Source of the DNA: Haliscomenobacter sp965225875 | GTDB taxonomy: Bacteria > Bacteroidota > Bacteroidia > Chitinophagales > Saprospiraceae | Assembly: GCF_965225875.1 (NCBI RefSeq) | Contig: NZ_CBDDBS010000002.1 | Coordinates: forward strand, 3,782,001-3,846,000 | DNA: 64,000 nt | Direction of reading: 5' to 3' | Shown here: piece after piece, positions 6,752 to 14,261 of the stretch | Numbering within the stretch: the first letter of the stretch is position 1 | How the letters are laid out: each line of letters opens with the position of its first letter | Notes under the pieces: generated by a model | Databases searched by the model: none | Told to the model about the DNA's origin: nothing | What the model saw: only the letters and a program-made list of their open reading frames with translations | Made by a program: the position numbers and the translations under genes

Positions 6752-9274
6752 TTATGATTTATGATACTTCGGGGAACTTAGTAAACTTAAAATTTTCGCT
6801 TCATTTAGGTCGTATGTATTTAACCATTCTTGAATAACTGTACCGGAAAGTTGATCAAATTTTCTGGTTGAGAATTCATTAAAAAAATTTCGAATTCTTG
6901 ACTTAAATTCACTCAACTTAGCTTGGGTAAGAATCTTACCATTTGCGGGCAAAAAAGCTCCGCGTGCTAACATTATAGTATTTATTATCATCACTGGTAC
7001 TCCATTACAGTTGAGATATTTTTCTTCAAACCATCTTGTGCTATTAAGCAATTGTTCAGCTTCATTTTGATTGATCTCTGATCGAGTTGTTTTTGTCCCT
7101 GTTTTACATTCAATTACTAAATACTTGCCCGAAGATAGACACCATAAATTATCTGGGCCTTCTTTCCATGACTCTTCAGGTCTTTCACTGGCAAAACCAA
7201 GAATTAGTCCAACCTTTTCTAACGATAGTTCGAATCGTTTACTATCAGGGTGAAAATCCAAATGCCCTAATGTAGTTTCTATATCTGATTTAAGGTCACT
7301 GTAATTATCAAATTGCTGGACATATTCGATTATTTTCTCAACTCTCCTGTCATCAACCTCTAATTTCTTAAAAAACATACCATTTTGAGGTTTAAGCAAG
7401 CTCCTATTTTTCCTGTGCGCAGTAACCTGAAGTTTATTTGAATCCTGCTTAGACATAGGGTATACTAATCTTGCCATCTCTTGATAGTACCATCCTTTTT
7501 CAGATTCATCTTCTAAATATTTATTAATAATCTGCTCAAGGCAGTCTTTTGCTTTAGGAAAATCCTCCTGCCTATAATACTCTTCAGCCTTTCTCTCTAA
7601 TTGCAAGATTTCTAATGCTGATTCATTACCTTCTACTGATTTGATTGCATCCATCTGTTCTTTATAGTAACCTTTCCAGCCTTCATCTCTCCTTAAAAGC
7701 TGATTTATTGCTTCATTGATTATTTTCTTAGAATTTAATTCAGTGCCGGCATCTTCTATGGCGAATTTAGTAACCGCCATTCCAATATTTATCTGTTGCT
7801 GAGTTTGAGGAGAAAAGAACCGTTTAAATTTAGGGTTTTTAATAAAGCTAACCAGCTCTCCACCAGTAAGAATAATTACACAATAGTCTTTTTCTCCTCT
7901 AACTCCACGACCTAAGCCTTGTTCAATTTTTTGAGCAACTTTTATGCTAATGATTTGGCTATTTAATCTCACTTCTTCTTGATATTTGTCATATAGTGTT
8001 TGACTGTATGGTTTATTGTCAATTATAAGAATTCTACAACTATTATCAGGCAAATCAATACCATCGTATCTATTAGCGAATACAATTACCTTATCGTAAT
8101 TACCAGATTTTAGTTGAGAAATTTTTTCCCCTACAGTCTCAGTCTTTGCTAATTCAGCTCCACAATCTTCCCAAAACGCTCCATCATTAAAGCTTGGTGT
8201 TAATGCAACTATTCCGACCGAACGATTTTTCCTTTCAGACGCCAACCAGTTTACAACTTCTGTTCGATTAAGTCGGTCATCAATTTGATAAGGTATCAAT
8301 ATCATTTTTTCACCCGACCATTTTTCTTTTTTGAACATTAGCGGATTTAGAATAACCTCCTGGTCAAGTCCAAGCCCTTTAATAAAAAAAGCATCATTAT
8401 TCGTAGTAGCAGACATCATAATCCTATGTTCTGCCCGGTGAAATGTACCAAACATATCAATTGGGATCATATATGGCTTAATCTCTATTGAATTAGAAGA
8501 CACATAACAGGTACAATTTGAAATAGTATCTTTTATTAATGGCCATGAAAAAAAAATGTAATGCTCAGATTTATATTTTATTATTTCTTCAACAACTTCT
8601 TTGAATCTATCTTGCCAAGTCCAATACGGTATAAACATAACTTCATTAGACTCTTTAGCAATAATTTCCTGTAACTTAGCATAGCCTTGAGCTTCCAAGG
8701 ATTCCTTAAATATACTTATAATTGCATCATATAAATTAGAAGTTCGAGGTATAGTAATTGAGCTAGCTTCTTCAATTGTGTCAATACATGAATGGCAATC
8801 ATCCAATATAATTGTGTTTACTGTTACTGCTTGATTCCCTAAACCGAATTTTGTTGCCCCATTAAACATTTTTTGGACATGGGTAATTAAAATTGCCGTG
8901 GAATTCCAAAATTCATCAGGCAGGTTATTGCTTGAATCAAAGTCACAAGTTTTTATACCAAATTGTTTAGCTTGCTCTCTCGTTTGATCAGCCAAATAGA
9001 TATTAGGACAAACAAATACAACAGGCCCTTTATCCTCATTAAGTCTTGATTGTAAAATTAGTAGTCCAATAAGTGTTTTGCCTTGTCCTGTATGCAGTTT
9101 AATTATTAAATCCTTTTCATTCTTTCGTGAAGTATACCAGGTTGTTAGAATTTCAAGTTGTGAAGGTCTTAAAGGCCCTTTATCGCTTTCTCGATCTAGT
9201 GTGTCATATAACTCTATTGGATTTGTGGGTTTTATGTTTTTACCACTCCCCATTCGTTTTGAAAAGTTGATCAT
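6752..9274 (-). CDS. SF2 DEAD/DEAH-type helicase with C-terminal PD-(D/E)XK-like nuclease
   Basis: An 840-residue protein. Helicase motifs in order: RPSQLEI near residue 36 (Q-motif-like), Walker A HTGQGKT (61-67), motif Ia VCPNIYLADQ, motif II DDCH (158-161), motif III MSATT near 288, and motif VI QGLGRGVRG near 447. A helical segment follows. Near residue 720 there is YLVIECKTGTKT, fitting the E-x-K core of a PD-(D/E)XK nuclease, with an upstream acidic GPDNLW that could supply the Asp. Such helicase-nuclease fusions are typical of anti-phage defence. It starts after an AT-rich leader with repeated GATGAT half-sites, and its low GC content contrasts with the core genes beyond the tRNAs, suggesting transfer. 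It is not Hachiman as I know it, since the partner is HEPN-like and not a HamA protein. Confidence 0.88.
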   Translation of the reverse strand: MINFSKRMGSGKNIKPTNPIELYDTLDRESDKGPLRPSQLEILTTWYTSRKNEKDLIIKLHTGQGKTLIGLLILQSRLNEDKGPVVFVCPNIYLADQTREQAKQFGIKTCDFDSSNNLPDEFWNSTAILITHVQKMFNGATKFGLGNQAVTVNTIILDDCHSCIDTIEEASSITIPRTSNLYDAIISIFKESLEAQGYAKLQEIIAKESNEVMFIPYWTWQDRFKEVVEEIIKYKSEHYIFFSWPLIKDTISNCTCYVSSNSIEIKPYMIPIDMFGTFHRAEHRIMMSATTNNDAFFIKGLGLDQEVILNPLMFKKEKWSGEKMILIPYQIDDRLNRTEVVNWLASERKNRSVGIVALTPSFNDGAFWEDCGAELAKTETVGEKISQLKSGNYDKVIVFANRYDGIDLPDNSCRILIIDNKPYSQTLYDKYQEEVRLNSQIISIKVAQKIEQGLGRGVRGEKDYCVIILTGGELVSFIKNPKFKRFFSPQTQQQINIGMAVTKFAIEDAGTELNSKKIINEAINQLLRRDEGWKGYYKEQMDAIKSVEGNESALEILQLERKAEEYYRQEDFPKAKDCLEQIINKYLEDESEKGWYYQEMARLVYPMSKQDSNKLQVTAHRKNRSLLKPQNGMFFKKLEVDDRRVEKIIEYVQQFDNYSDLKSDIETTLGHLDFHPDSKRFELSLEKVGLILGFASERPEESWKEGPDNLWCLSSGKYLVIECKTGTKTTRSEINQNEAEQLLNSTRWFEEKYLNCNGVPVMIINTIMLARGAFLPANGKILTQAKLSEFKSRIRNFFNEFSTRKFDQLSGTVIQEWLNTYDLNEAKILSLLSSPKYHKS

Positions 9275-9294
9275 TTATTGATTTTTTAAGTTTA

Positions 9295-9337
9295 GATGAT
9301 CAAATCATCATGTGATTCAAATCTCAAAGATGATTTG
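9295..9337 (-). promoter_or_regulatory. GATGAT half-site cluster upstream of the helicase gene
   Basis: GATGAT-CAA-ATCATC (9295-9309) is a hairpin or dyad, and its right half CAAATCATC (9301-9309) is repeated inverted as GATGATTTG (9329-9337). The sites lie 20-65 bp before the helicase start codon, where a promoter and operator would be expected. No regulator gene is adjacent. Function is inferred from position and symmetry only. Confidence 0.4.
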
Positions 9338-9410
9338 TATTACTATTTTGGAAGTAATTCTGAATGGATCTATTAATCAATCTTGCAAATTAATACCTTT
9401 TCATCTCAAA

Positions 9411-9581
9411 TTCAACCCCTACCTAAAAAACTCATACTCCGCCGCCACCATCGCCACATCCAACCCAGAAGCCAACAAATACTTCTTCAGCGTCTCCAAC
9501 TTCTTCCAGCCCCGCAATAAAATCCAATGGAAACACTACGTCGCATCCTTTTACATCCGCACAAACCCACAAATCAGCTAA
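9411..9581 (+). pseudogene. Gene remnant (C-terminal-like coding fragment)
   Basis: From the TTC codon at 9411 the plus frame runs 56 codons to TAA at 9579-9581 with a striking run of C-ending codons (for example gcc gcc acc atc gcc). This codon use matches other genes of the window, such as the oxidoreductase at 22116, and contrasts with the AT-rich DNA just to the left. There is no start codon in the C-rich part; upstream the frame runs into AT-rich sequence. The stop lies in the acceptor stem of the opposite-strand tRNA-Gln, so the original 3' end may also be lost. I do not recognise the protein. It reads like a fragment left at an insertion junction. Confidence 0.5.
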
Positions 9582-9649
9582 CCAGGCAGGATTCGAACCT
9601 ACATCACTTGACTCAAACTCAAGTATCCTCACCATTGGACGACTGGTCA
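9578..9649 (-). tRNA. tRNA-Gln (TTG)
   Basis: The minus strand folds into a full cloverleaf: acceptor TGACCAG/CTGGTTA (one G-T pair), D-arm GTCC...GGAT, anticodon stem CTTGA/TCAAG with loop GTTTGAG (anticodon TTG), T-arm with GTTCGAATC, and discriminator G, as expected for glutamine. No CCA is encoded. Confidence 0.9.
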
Positions 9650-9664
9650 AAAAACTCAAACTAG

Positions 9665-9736
9665 TAGCGCAGAGGAGATTCGAACTCCTAACTTAGGATC
9701 ATGAGTCCCACGTACTAACCCTTATACTACCGCGCA
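9665..9736 (-). tRNA. tRNA with CAT anticodon (Met or lysidine-type Ile)
   Basis: The minus strand folds as acceptor TGCGCGG/CTGCGCT with a T-T mismatch at 1-72 and a G-T pair, D-arm GTAT...GTAC, anticodon stem TGGGA/TCCTA with loop CTCATGA (anticodon CAT), T-arm AGGAG-TTCGAAT-CTCCT, and discriminator A without CCA. An open 1-72 pair recalls initiator tRNA, but the three consecutive G-C pairs of the initiator anticodon stem are absent. The D-arm is unlike usual elongator Met tRNAs. It may be specialised or decaying. Confidence 0.65.
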
Positions 9737-9742
9737 GTGTTG

Positions 9743-9762
9743 GGCTTGTTGCGCAACAAGCC
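9743..9762. repeat. Perfect 20-bp palindrome between tRNA genes
   Basis: GGCTTGTTGCGCAACAAGCC is its own reverse complement and lies in the short spacer between the CAT-anticodon tRNA and tRNA-Ile. It could be a processing hairpin, a terminator stem without a U tract, or a protein-binding site. Confidence 0.8.
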
Positions 9763-9764
9763 AG

Positions 9765-9841
9765 TGGTCTTGATGGAAAGACTTGAACTTCCAGCCCCTG
9801 ACGTATCAGGTCAGTGCTCTAACCAATTGAGCTACATCAAG
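9765..9841 (-). tRNA. tRNA-Ile (GAT) with encoded CCA
   Basis: The minus strand folds as acceptor CTTGATG/CATCAAG, D-arm GCTC-AATTGGTTA-GAGC, anticodon stem CTGAC/GTCAG with loop CTGATAC (anticodon GAT), T-arm GGAAG-TTCAAGT-CTTTC, discriminator A and then CCA (9765-9767). Its body differs from the usual G-C rich tRNA-Ile(GAT) of rRNA operons, and it alone of the three has CCA encoded. Confidence 0.88.
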
Positions 9842-10062
9842 AAATGGTAATGGATTGGAAAATGGATCGCCACTGCTTCACTTCAGCGGCGTGGGCCTGA
9901 GCGAAGTGGCGATTAACGTTGTCGTTGAATTCGTATGCGAATGTTGTGAAGAATCATCATTTTTAAAGGTTATGCCCCAATAACCATGAGGATTGCTGGA
10001 GAGTTCCCGGAGGGAAATATTTTTTTCACCACCTAAGCAACCAAAGGCACTGAAGGGGCACC
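9842..10062. other. Intergenic region with inverted repeats
   Basis: No gene is seen. ATCGCCACT (9866-9874) is repeated inverted as AGTGGCGAT (9905-9913), forming a stem with a 30-nt loop. At 10027-10037 CACCACCTAAG and at 10059-10067 CACCTTAGG (overlapping the end of the next gene) resemble arms of the long hairpins at 31389 and 41742, so this may be a degenerate copy of that element. Confidence 0.6.
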
Positions 10063-10902
10063 TTAGGCAAGGCCCCGCTTCCCCTCCAACCGAAAAATCC
10101 CCTCCAATTCCCCATACACCTCCGGCAGCACCGCCTTAAACTGCTGCGGAAAATGGAAATAATGCACCACCGTAACCGCCAACAACTCCACATCGGGCCG
10201 ATTGATCCATTGCTGAATCGCCTGGGCCGGAAAACCACTAATTTGCGGAAACACCAACCAACGTTGAGGATCATCCGCTGGCCAATTCAGCTGCGGGAAA
10301 CTGAGCACAAAAGCCCGTGCCCACTCGTGCAGCACCACATCGTAATACTCCCGAGGGCTCATAAAGCCCTTCATCAGGTGTGGGGCCGAAAACAACAAAA
10401 CCCCATCTTCCTCAAACAACTCCGAGGCATGAATGTAATGGGGATATTGCGGCGAATGAAAAGCCTGGGCAAACACCACCACCGTTTCGAACTTGGGCAA
10501 CAAATAGTCCGGTAAATGAAAAGTCAGCGGTACTGCGCTAGCCGCCACGGCTACTTTTAAGTCCTCACTGACCGCCGTATCTGCATCCGGGCTTTTAAAA
10601 TCAGTGGCAATCTTAAATAGGGCTACGCGCTGGTGAAACAACTGCCGGTCTTCTTCCCTTTGCAGCTGCTGGTAAAAAAAGCTGTGCTGCTCAAAAAAGG
10701 CCCCCAGTTTACCCGGCAGCGTTGGTGGATTGCGTTTGTACCAATACCAGTCGATTTGGGGCGAAAAAATATACAAAATGACCAGAACCACCACGCAGGG
10801 TATCACATAGCTTGCATATGCAGGGTCCACCATCAGGGCCAGGTAAAAGCTGATGGCCATGGCGATAAAAAAAGGCAGAGAAAGCATTCGACTAAACGGC
10901 AT
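10063..10902 (-). CDS. MtfA/M90-like zinc-peptidase family protein with degenerate active site, membrane-anchored
   Basis: A 279-residue protein with two hydrophobic N-terminal segments (about 6-25 and 30-46) followed by a soluble domain that resembles the MtfA (DgsA anti-repressor) peptidase family: a fixed order of short helices, the strand VVVFAQAFHSP, and VVLHEWARAF where the family has HExxH. Here the second His is replaced (HEWAR), so ordinary zinc peptidase activity is doubtful. It starts 13 bp after the preceding gene on the same strand and is probably co-transcribed with it. In enterobacteria MtfA regulates glucose uptake; that role should not be transferred here. Confidence 0.7.
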   Translation of the reverse strand: MPFSRMLSLPFFIAMAISFYLALMVDPAYASYVIPCVVVLVILYIFSPQIDWYWYKRNPPTLPGKLGAFFEQHSFFYQQLQREEDRQLFHQRVALFKIATDFKSPDADTAVSEDLKVAVAASAVPLTFHLPDYLLPKFETVVVFAQAFHSPQYPHYIHASELFEEDGVLLFSAPHLMKGFMSPREYYDVVLHEWARAFVLSFPQLNWPADDPQRWLVFPQISGFPAQAIQQWINRPDVELLAVTVVHYFHFPQQFKAVLPEVYGELEGIFRLEGKRGLA

Positions 10903-10915
10903 AGTGGTATGTGGT

Positions 10916-11839
10916 TTAAAGCTTGGTCACCGCAGCTGACTGAATCAAGGAGAGTGGGTTGAGCACCTGCCCATCCCATTCTGCGAAAAAAGCAATCGGT
11001 TCTCCGCCGCTCAGGGCCAGCAGTTTCCAGTTTTTTTCCTCCTGATTGCTCAGTGGGAGGTAATGGCGCTGCTGATCGATGGCGTAAAAGCGCTGCTCCT
11101 GCAAGATAACGCCAAAATCACTCAGGATAAATGGGCTTAGGGATAAAAAAGGGTTTTGGCTCAGGGCTTGCGCGTAGTTTTGGGCCAAATCGGCCACGCT
11201 GCTGAAGCCAGTCAAGGCCGCAAAAGGCTCAATGGAGAAGCCAAACTCCCCAACCACCGCCCGCAAGGGATTGATGCCCGGGAAAAAATACAAGTCTGCT
11301 TCAAAAGCCGCCCCAATGATCCATTCCTGGTCGTAGGGCGCATCCCGAAAGGCAAAATCCAGGACCAGGGCAGGTTTTTGCAGCCTTTCGGCCCAAAACC
11401 AGGTGCGCCGCCAACGCAAATCCTCCTCTACCCCAAAATTCTGCCCCAAAACCAGCCAGCGATCGTGCACTGGCGTCTGTTGCAGCAAGTCAGCCTTCCG
11501 AATGGTACGCCCACCGTACAGCAAAAGCTCCTCCTGCATCGCCGGGGGCAAAGTTTCCAATTTTTCAAAAGCTTGAGCAAAGAGGTAAAAATCAGCGAGT
11601 TCGTTGAAGAACAAATCGGGCCATTGGGGCTCGTTGCGGCGCTCGCGCAGGAGGCGAATGCGGCGGGAAATGGCCCCCAGTTTGGCATCGGTCATGCGGG
11701 CAGCGATGCTGTCCCAGGTGGAGTGCGGCTGGCTTTGCAGGTGCCCGAATCCCTGGCGTATCGCGTCCAATACCCAAAGCTGGAGCTCTTTGGCTCCGAG
11801 GGACATGGCTTCGATGCGTTTATCCAGGGGTGATTTCAT
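10916..11839 (-). CDS. Hypothetical protein related to the non-zinc-finger part of SWIM proteins
   Basis: I chose the ATG at 11839 (MKSPLDKRIEAM) because the upstream in-frame extension covers the hairpin repeat and is Cys/Pro-rich noise; this gives about 307 residues. Residues about 12-60 (GAKELQLWVLDAIRQGFG ... WDSIAARMTDAKLGAISRRI) resemble the segment that follows the SWIM zinc finger in bacterial SWIM-family proteins, which usually reads 'LWLRDLVRQGL ... AARMVDAQ'. No CxC...CxH SWIM finger is present here. It sits between rnc and the MtfA-like gene, all on the minus strand. Function unknown. Confidence 0.65.
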   Translation of the reverse strand: MKSPLDKRIEAMSLGAKELQLWVLDAIRQGFGHLQSQPHSTWDSIAARMTDAKLGAISRRIRLLRERRNEPQWPDLFFNELADFYLFAQAFEKLETLPPAMQEELLLYGGRTIRKADLLQQTPVHDRWLVLGQNFGVEEDLRWRRTWFWAERLQKPALVLDFAFRDAPYDQEWIIGAAFEADLYFFPGINPLRAVVGEFGFSIEPFAALTGFSSVADLAQNYAQALSQNPFLSLSPFILSDFGVILQEQRFYAIDQQRHYLPLSNQEEKNWKLLALSGGEPIAFFAEWDGQVLNPLSLIQSAAVTKL

Positions 11840-11871
11840 GGGTGTCGGAATAATTGTATTGGGCAATCCGT

Positions 11872-11897
11872 AGGGGCAACCACATAGGGTTGCCCCT
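11872..11897. repeat. Hairpin between rnc and the downstream gene
   Basis: AGGGGCAACC (11872-11881) and GGTTGCCCCT (11888-11897) form a 10-bp perfect stem with a 6-nt loop just after rnc. It may attenuate readthrough or be a dispersed REP-like hairpin. Confidence 0.7.
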
Positions 11898-11906
11898 GCG
11901 GATCGA

Positions 11907-12653
11907 TCAATCTTCGTCTTCTTCCTCAATCAAAATGCCCAACGCGATCATGGCTTTTTCCGAAGCCATTTGTTCGGCGCTTTTTTTGTTGAAGTCGTCG
12001 GCGGTGGCGACCCGTTTGTTGTTGATCATCACGGCCACTTTGAAGCGATCGCGTTTTTCAAATTTATAACGGGCCAGGAGTTTGTAGGTTACACTTTTGC
12101 CACTTTTTTGGCACCATTCCAGGAGTTGGCTCTTGTAGTTGTCGTCGAGGCGCTCCAGTTCGTGGATGTTCACGTACTTGCGCAGCATGTGGTTGATCAC
12201 GAAGGTTTTGGTTGGTGCATAACCCCGATCGAGGTAAACGGCACCCACCAGTGCTTCCACCGCGTTGCCGAGCATAGAGCGGCTCAGGCGGGTGGTGTTG
12301 TACTCCGCGAGCAGGAGCTCCAGTTCCATTTTGTCACCAATCCGGTTGAGGGATTTGCGCTTCACCAGTTTGGAGCGCATTTTGGTGAGAAAACCTTCGT
12401 TGCTGTCTGGGTATTTTTTGAAGAGGTATTCGGCCACGATGGTGCCCAAAACTGCGTCGCCGAGGTATTCCAGGCGCTCGTTGTTTTGCATCGGAAAAGC
12501 TTTGTCGCCCGAATTACTGGTCGACTTGTGCGAAAAGGCCAACTTGAAAATACCCAAATTCGCTGGCGTGTAACCCAACAATGGCTTGAGTTTACGGGCG
12601 AATTCTTTATCCGGAGACAGGTAATAGTTATAAAATTTGAATAAAAGACGCAA
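11907..12653 (-). CDS. rnc: Ribonuclease III
   Basis: RNase III cleaves double-stranded RNA in rRNA and mRNA maturation. The 248-residue protein has the signature NERLEYLGDAVLG with its acidic metal ligands near residue 60, the second acidic site in GNAVEALVGAVYLDRG, and a C-terminal double-stranded RNA-binding domain (LLEWCQKSGKSVTY ... ASEKAMIALG). Length fits the family. Order acpP-fabF-rnc is conserved in many bacteria. The 315-bp spacer to fabF holds several inverted repeats. Confidence 0.96.
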   Translation of the reverse strand: MRLLFKFYNYYLSPDKEFARKLKPLLGYTPANLGIFKLAFSHKSTSNSGDKAFPMQNNERLEYLGDAVLGTIVAEYLFKKYPDSNEGFLTKMRSKLVKRKSLNRIGDKMELELLLAEYNTTRLSRSMLGNAVEALVGAVYLDRGYAPTKTFVINHMLRKYVNIHELERLDDNYKSQLLEWCQKSGKSVTYKLLARYKFEKRDRFKVAVMINNKRVATADDFNKKSAEQMASEKAMIALGILIEEEDED

Positions 12654-12685
12654 GGCCGTTTAGTTATGAGTGTAAACAATGCCGC

Positions 12686-12902
12686 CCTGCAAAAAAATCC
12701 ATTTTTTGCAGGGTGATGACTATGAATAAATACAGAAACGGCCTGTAAATAGTGAATGGAAAAGAAGCAAACTACTGTAAAGTGAAAAATGAAAAGTGAA
12801 AAACGAAAAGTGAATAATTTTTCGCTTTTCGTTTTTCATTTTTCACTTTTTGTTCAAACGGAATCGAAACTCAGCCATTTTGTACATGCAAAAATGGCTG
12901 AG
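12686..12902. repeat. Three inverted repeats in the fabF-rnc spacer
   Basis: First, CCCTGCAAAAAA pairs with TTTTTTGCAGGG (about 12690-12714). Second, a long low-complexity dyad built from GTGAAAAA/CGAAAAG units runs about 12780-12851. Third, CTCAGCCATTTT pairs with AAAATGGCTGAG (12870-12902). No gene is seen in the 315-bp spacer. These hairpins could terminate fabF transcripts or be processed by the RNase III encoded next door. Confidence 0.75.
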
Positions 12903-12968
12903 TTTGAGCGCATATCGCTGGGGCATTGAGTAGTTTTCATTCTTTTCACCCAAAAAACCATTACAGTC

Positions 12969-14222
12969 CTATTCTGTGAACTGCTTAAAAATCAAAGATG
13001 AATTATGGCCACCAAAGCCAAATGTATTGCTGAGTACCGCCCGCACTTTGCGTTCCTGGGCCTGGTTAAAGGTCAGGTTCAAGCGGCTGTCGATTTCCGG
13101 ATCGTCGGTAAAGTGATTGATTGTTGGCGGAATGAATTGGCTGTTGAGTGCCAAAATTCCAGCAATGGCCTCAATGGCCCCGGCTGCGCCCAACAAGTGA
13201 CCAGTCATGGATTTGGTCGAGCTGATGTTGAGTTTGTAGGCGTGTTCGCCAAATACACTCTGAATGGCCTTGGTTTCGGCGATGTCACCCAGTGGTGTAG
13301 AAGTACCGTGTACGTTGACGTAGTCAATTTCGTCGGCATTCATCTTGGCATCGGCCAGAGCCATGCGCATCACGTTTTGTGCGCCCAAGCCCTCGGGGTG
13401 AGGAGCAGTAATGTGATAGGCGTCGGCAGTTGCACCTGCACCTACAATTTCGGCGTATATTTTGGCACCGCGTTTTTTAGCGTGCTCGTATTCTTCAAGG
13501 ATCAATGCACCTCCACCTTCACCTAGTACAAAGCCATCGCGGTCTTTGTCGAAGGGGCGGGAAGCTGTTTTGTAGTCGTCGTTGCGGGTCGACAAGGCTT
13601 TCATGGCGTTAAAGCCACCAATTCCTGCTTTGGTTACCGCAGCTTCTGAACCACCCGTTACGATCACATCATTGCGGCCCAGACGAATGTAGTCGAAGGC
13701 GTTCATAATGGCGTGGGTAGCTGATGCACAAGCCGATACGGTAGCATAGTTGATGCCTCTAAAACCGTACTTGATGGAAATGTGCCCTGCTGCAATGTCC
13801 GCAATCATCTTGGGAATCATGAAAGGATTGTAGCGTGGGATGCCATTGCCAGAAGTAAAGGTTTCAATTTCTTCTTCCAGCGAGCGCAAACCACCAATCC
13901 CCGAGCCCCAAATGACTCCCACACGGTCGCGATCCAACTGCTCCAATTGGGCAGCCAAACCAGAATCCTGCATGGCTTCTTCGGCGGTAACGAGGGCGAA
14001 TTGGGTAAAACGGTCAAGACGACGCACCTCTTTTTTATCAATCGCAACTTCTGGGTTGAAGTTTTTGACTTCGCAGGCGAAATGAGTTTTGAACTCCGTA
14101 GGATCAAATAAAGTGATCCGATCGGCACCACTCACTCCGTTCTGTAAACCTTCCTGGTAAGCCAGCAGGGTATTGCCAATGGGGGTAGCTGCGCCCAAGC
14201 CGGTTACAACAACTCTTCTCAT
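12969..14222 (-). CDS. fabF: 3-oxoacyl-ACP synthase II
   Basis: FabF (KAS II) condenses malonyl-ACP with acyl-ACP in fatty-acid elongation. The 417-residue thiolase-fold protein begins MRRVVVTGLGAATPIGN. Its active-site Cys is in VSACASATHA, and its His residues are in VNVHGTSTPLGD and MTGHLLGAAG. The FGFGGHNSS glycine-rich loop lies near the end. It follows acpP, with an intrinsic-terminator-like hairpin in the 91-bp spacer. Confidence 0.97.
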   Translation of the reverse strand: MRRVVVTGLGAATPIGNTLLAYQEGLQNGVSGADRITLFDPTEFKTHFACEVKNFNPEVAIDKKEVRRLDRFTQFALVTAEEAMQDSGLAAQLEQLDRDRVGVIWGSGIGGLRSLEEEIETFTSGNGIPRYNPFMIPKMIADIAAGHISIKYGFRGINYATVSACASATHAIMNAFDYIRLGRNDVIVTGGSEAAVTKAGIGGFNAMKALSTRNDDYKTASRPFDKDRDGFVLGEGGGALILEEYEHAKKRGAKIYAEIVGAGATADAYHITAPHPEGLGAQNVMRMALADAKMNADEIDYVNVHGTSTPLGDIAETKAIQSVFGEHAYKLNISSTKSMTGHLLGAAGAIEAIAGILALNSQFIPPTINHFTDDPEIDSRLNLTFNQAQERKVRAVLSNTFGFGGHNSSLIFKQFTE

Positions 14223-14261
14223 ATACGGTATTAATTAGCAGAAACAAGAGTATGCTTATAA

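Noticed and set aside
5549..9274. Hachiman (HamA-HamB) system
   Set aside because: The partner protein has R-x4-H and CPNC motifs and does not look like HamA (DUF1837); the helicase has an additional nuclease-like C-terminus.
9432..9659. Minus-strand 75-codon frame starting in the tRNA-Gln region
   Set aside because: It is read through a tRNA gene and antisense to the C-rich codon fragment, so it is not a plausible gene.
9665..9736. Initiator tRNA-fMet
   Set aside because: The open 1-72 pair fits, but the three consecutive G-C pairs of the initiator anticodon stem are absent; left as a CAT-anticodon tRNA.
1..9841. Prophage or integrative element with integrase
   Set aside because: No integrase, transposase, portal or capsid gene is visible in the region; only the tRNA neighbourhood and composition suggest transfer.
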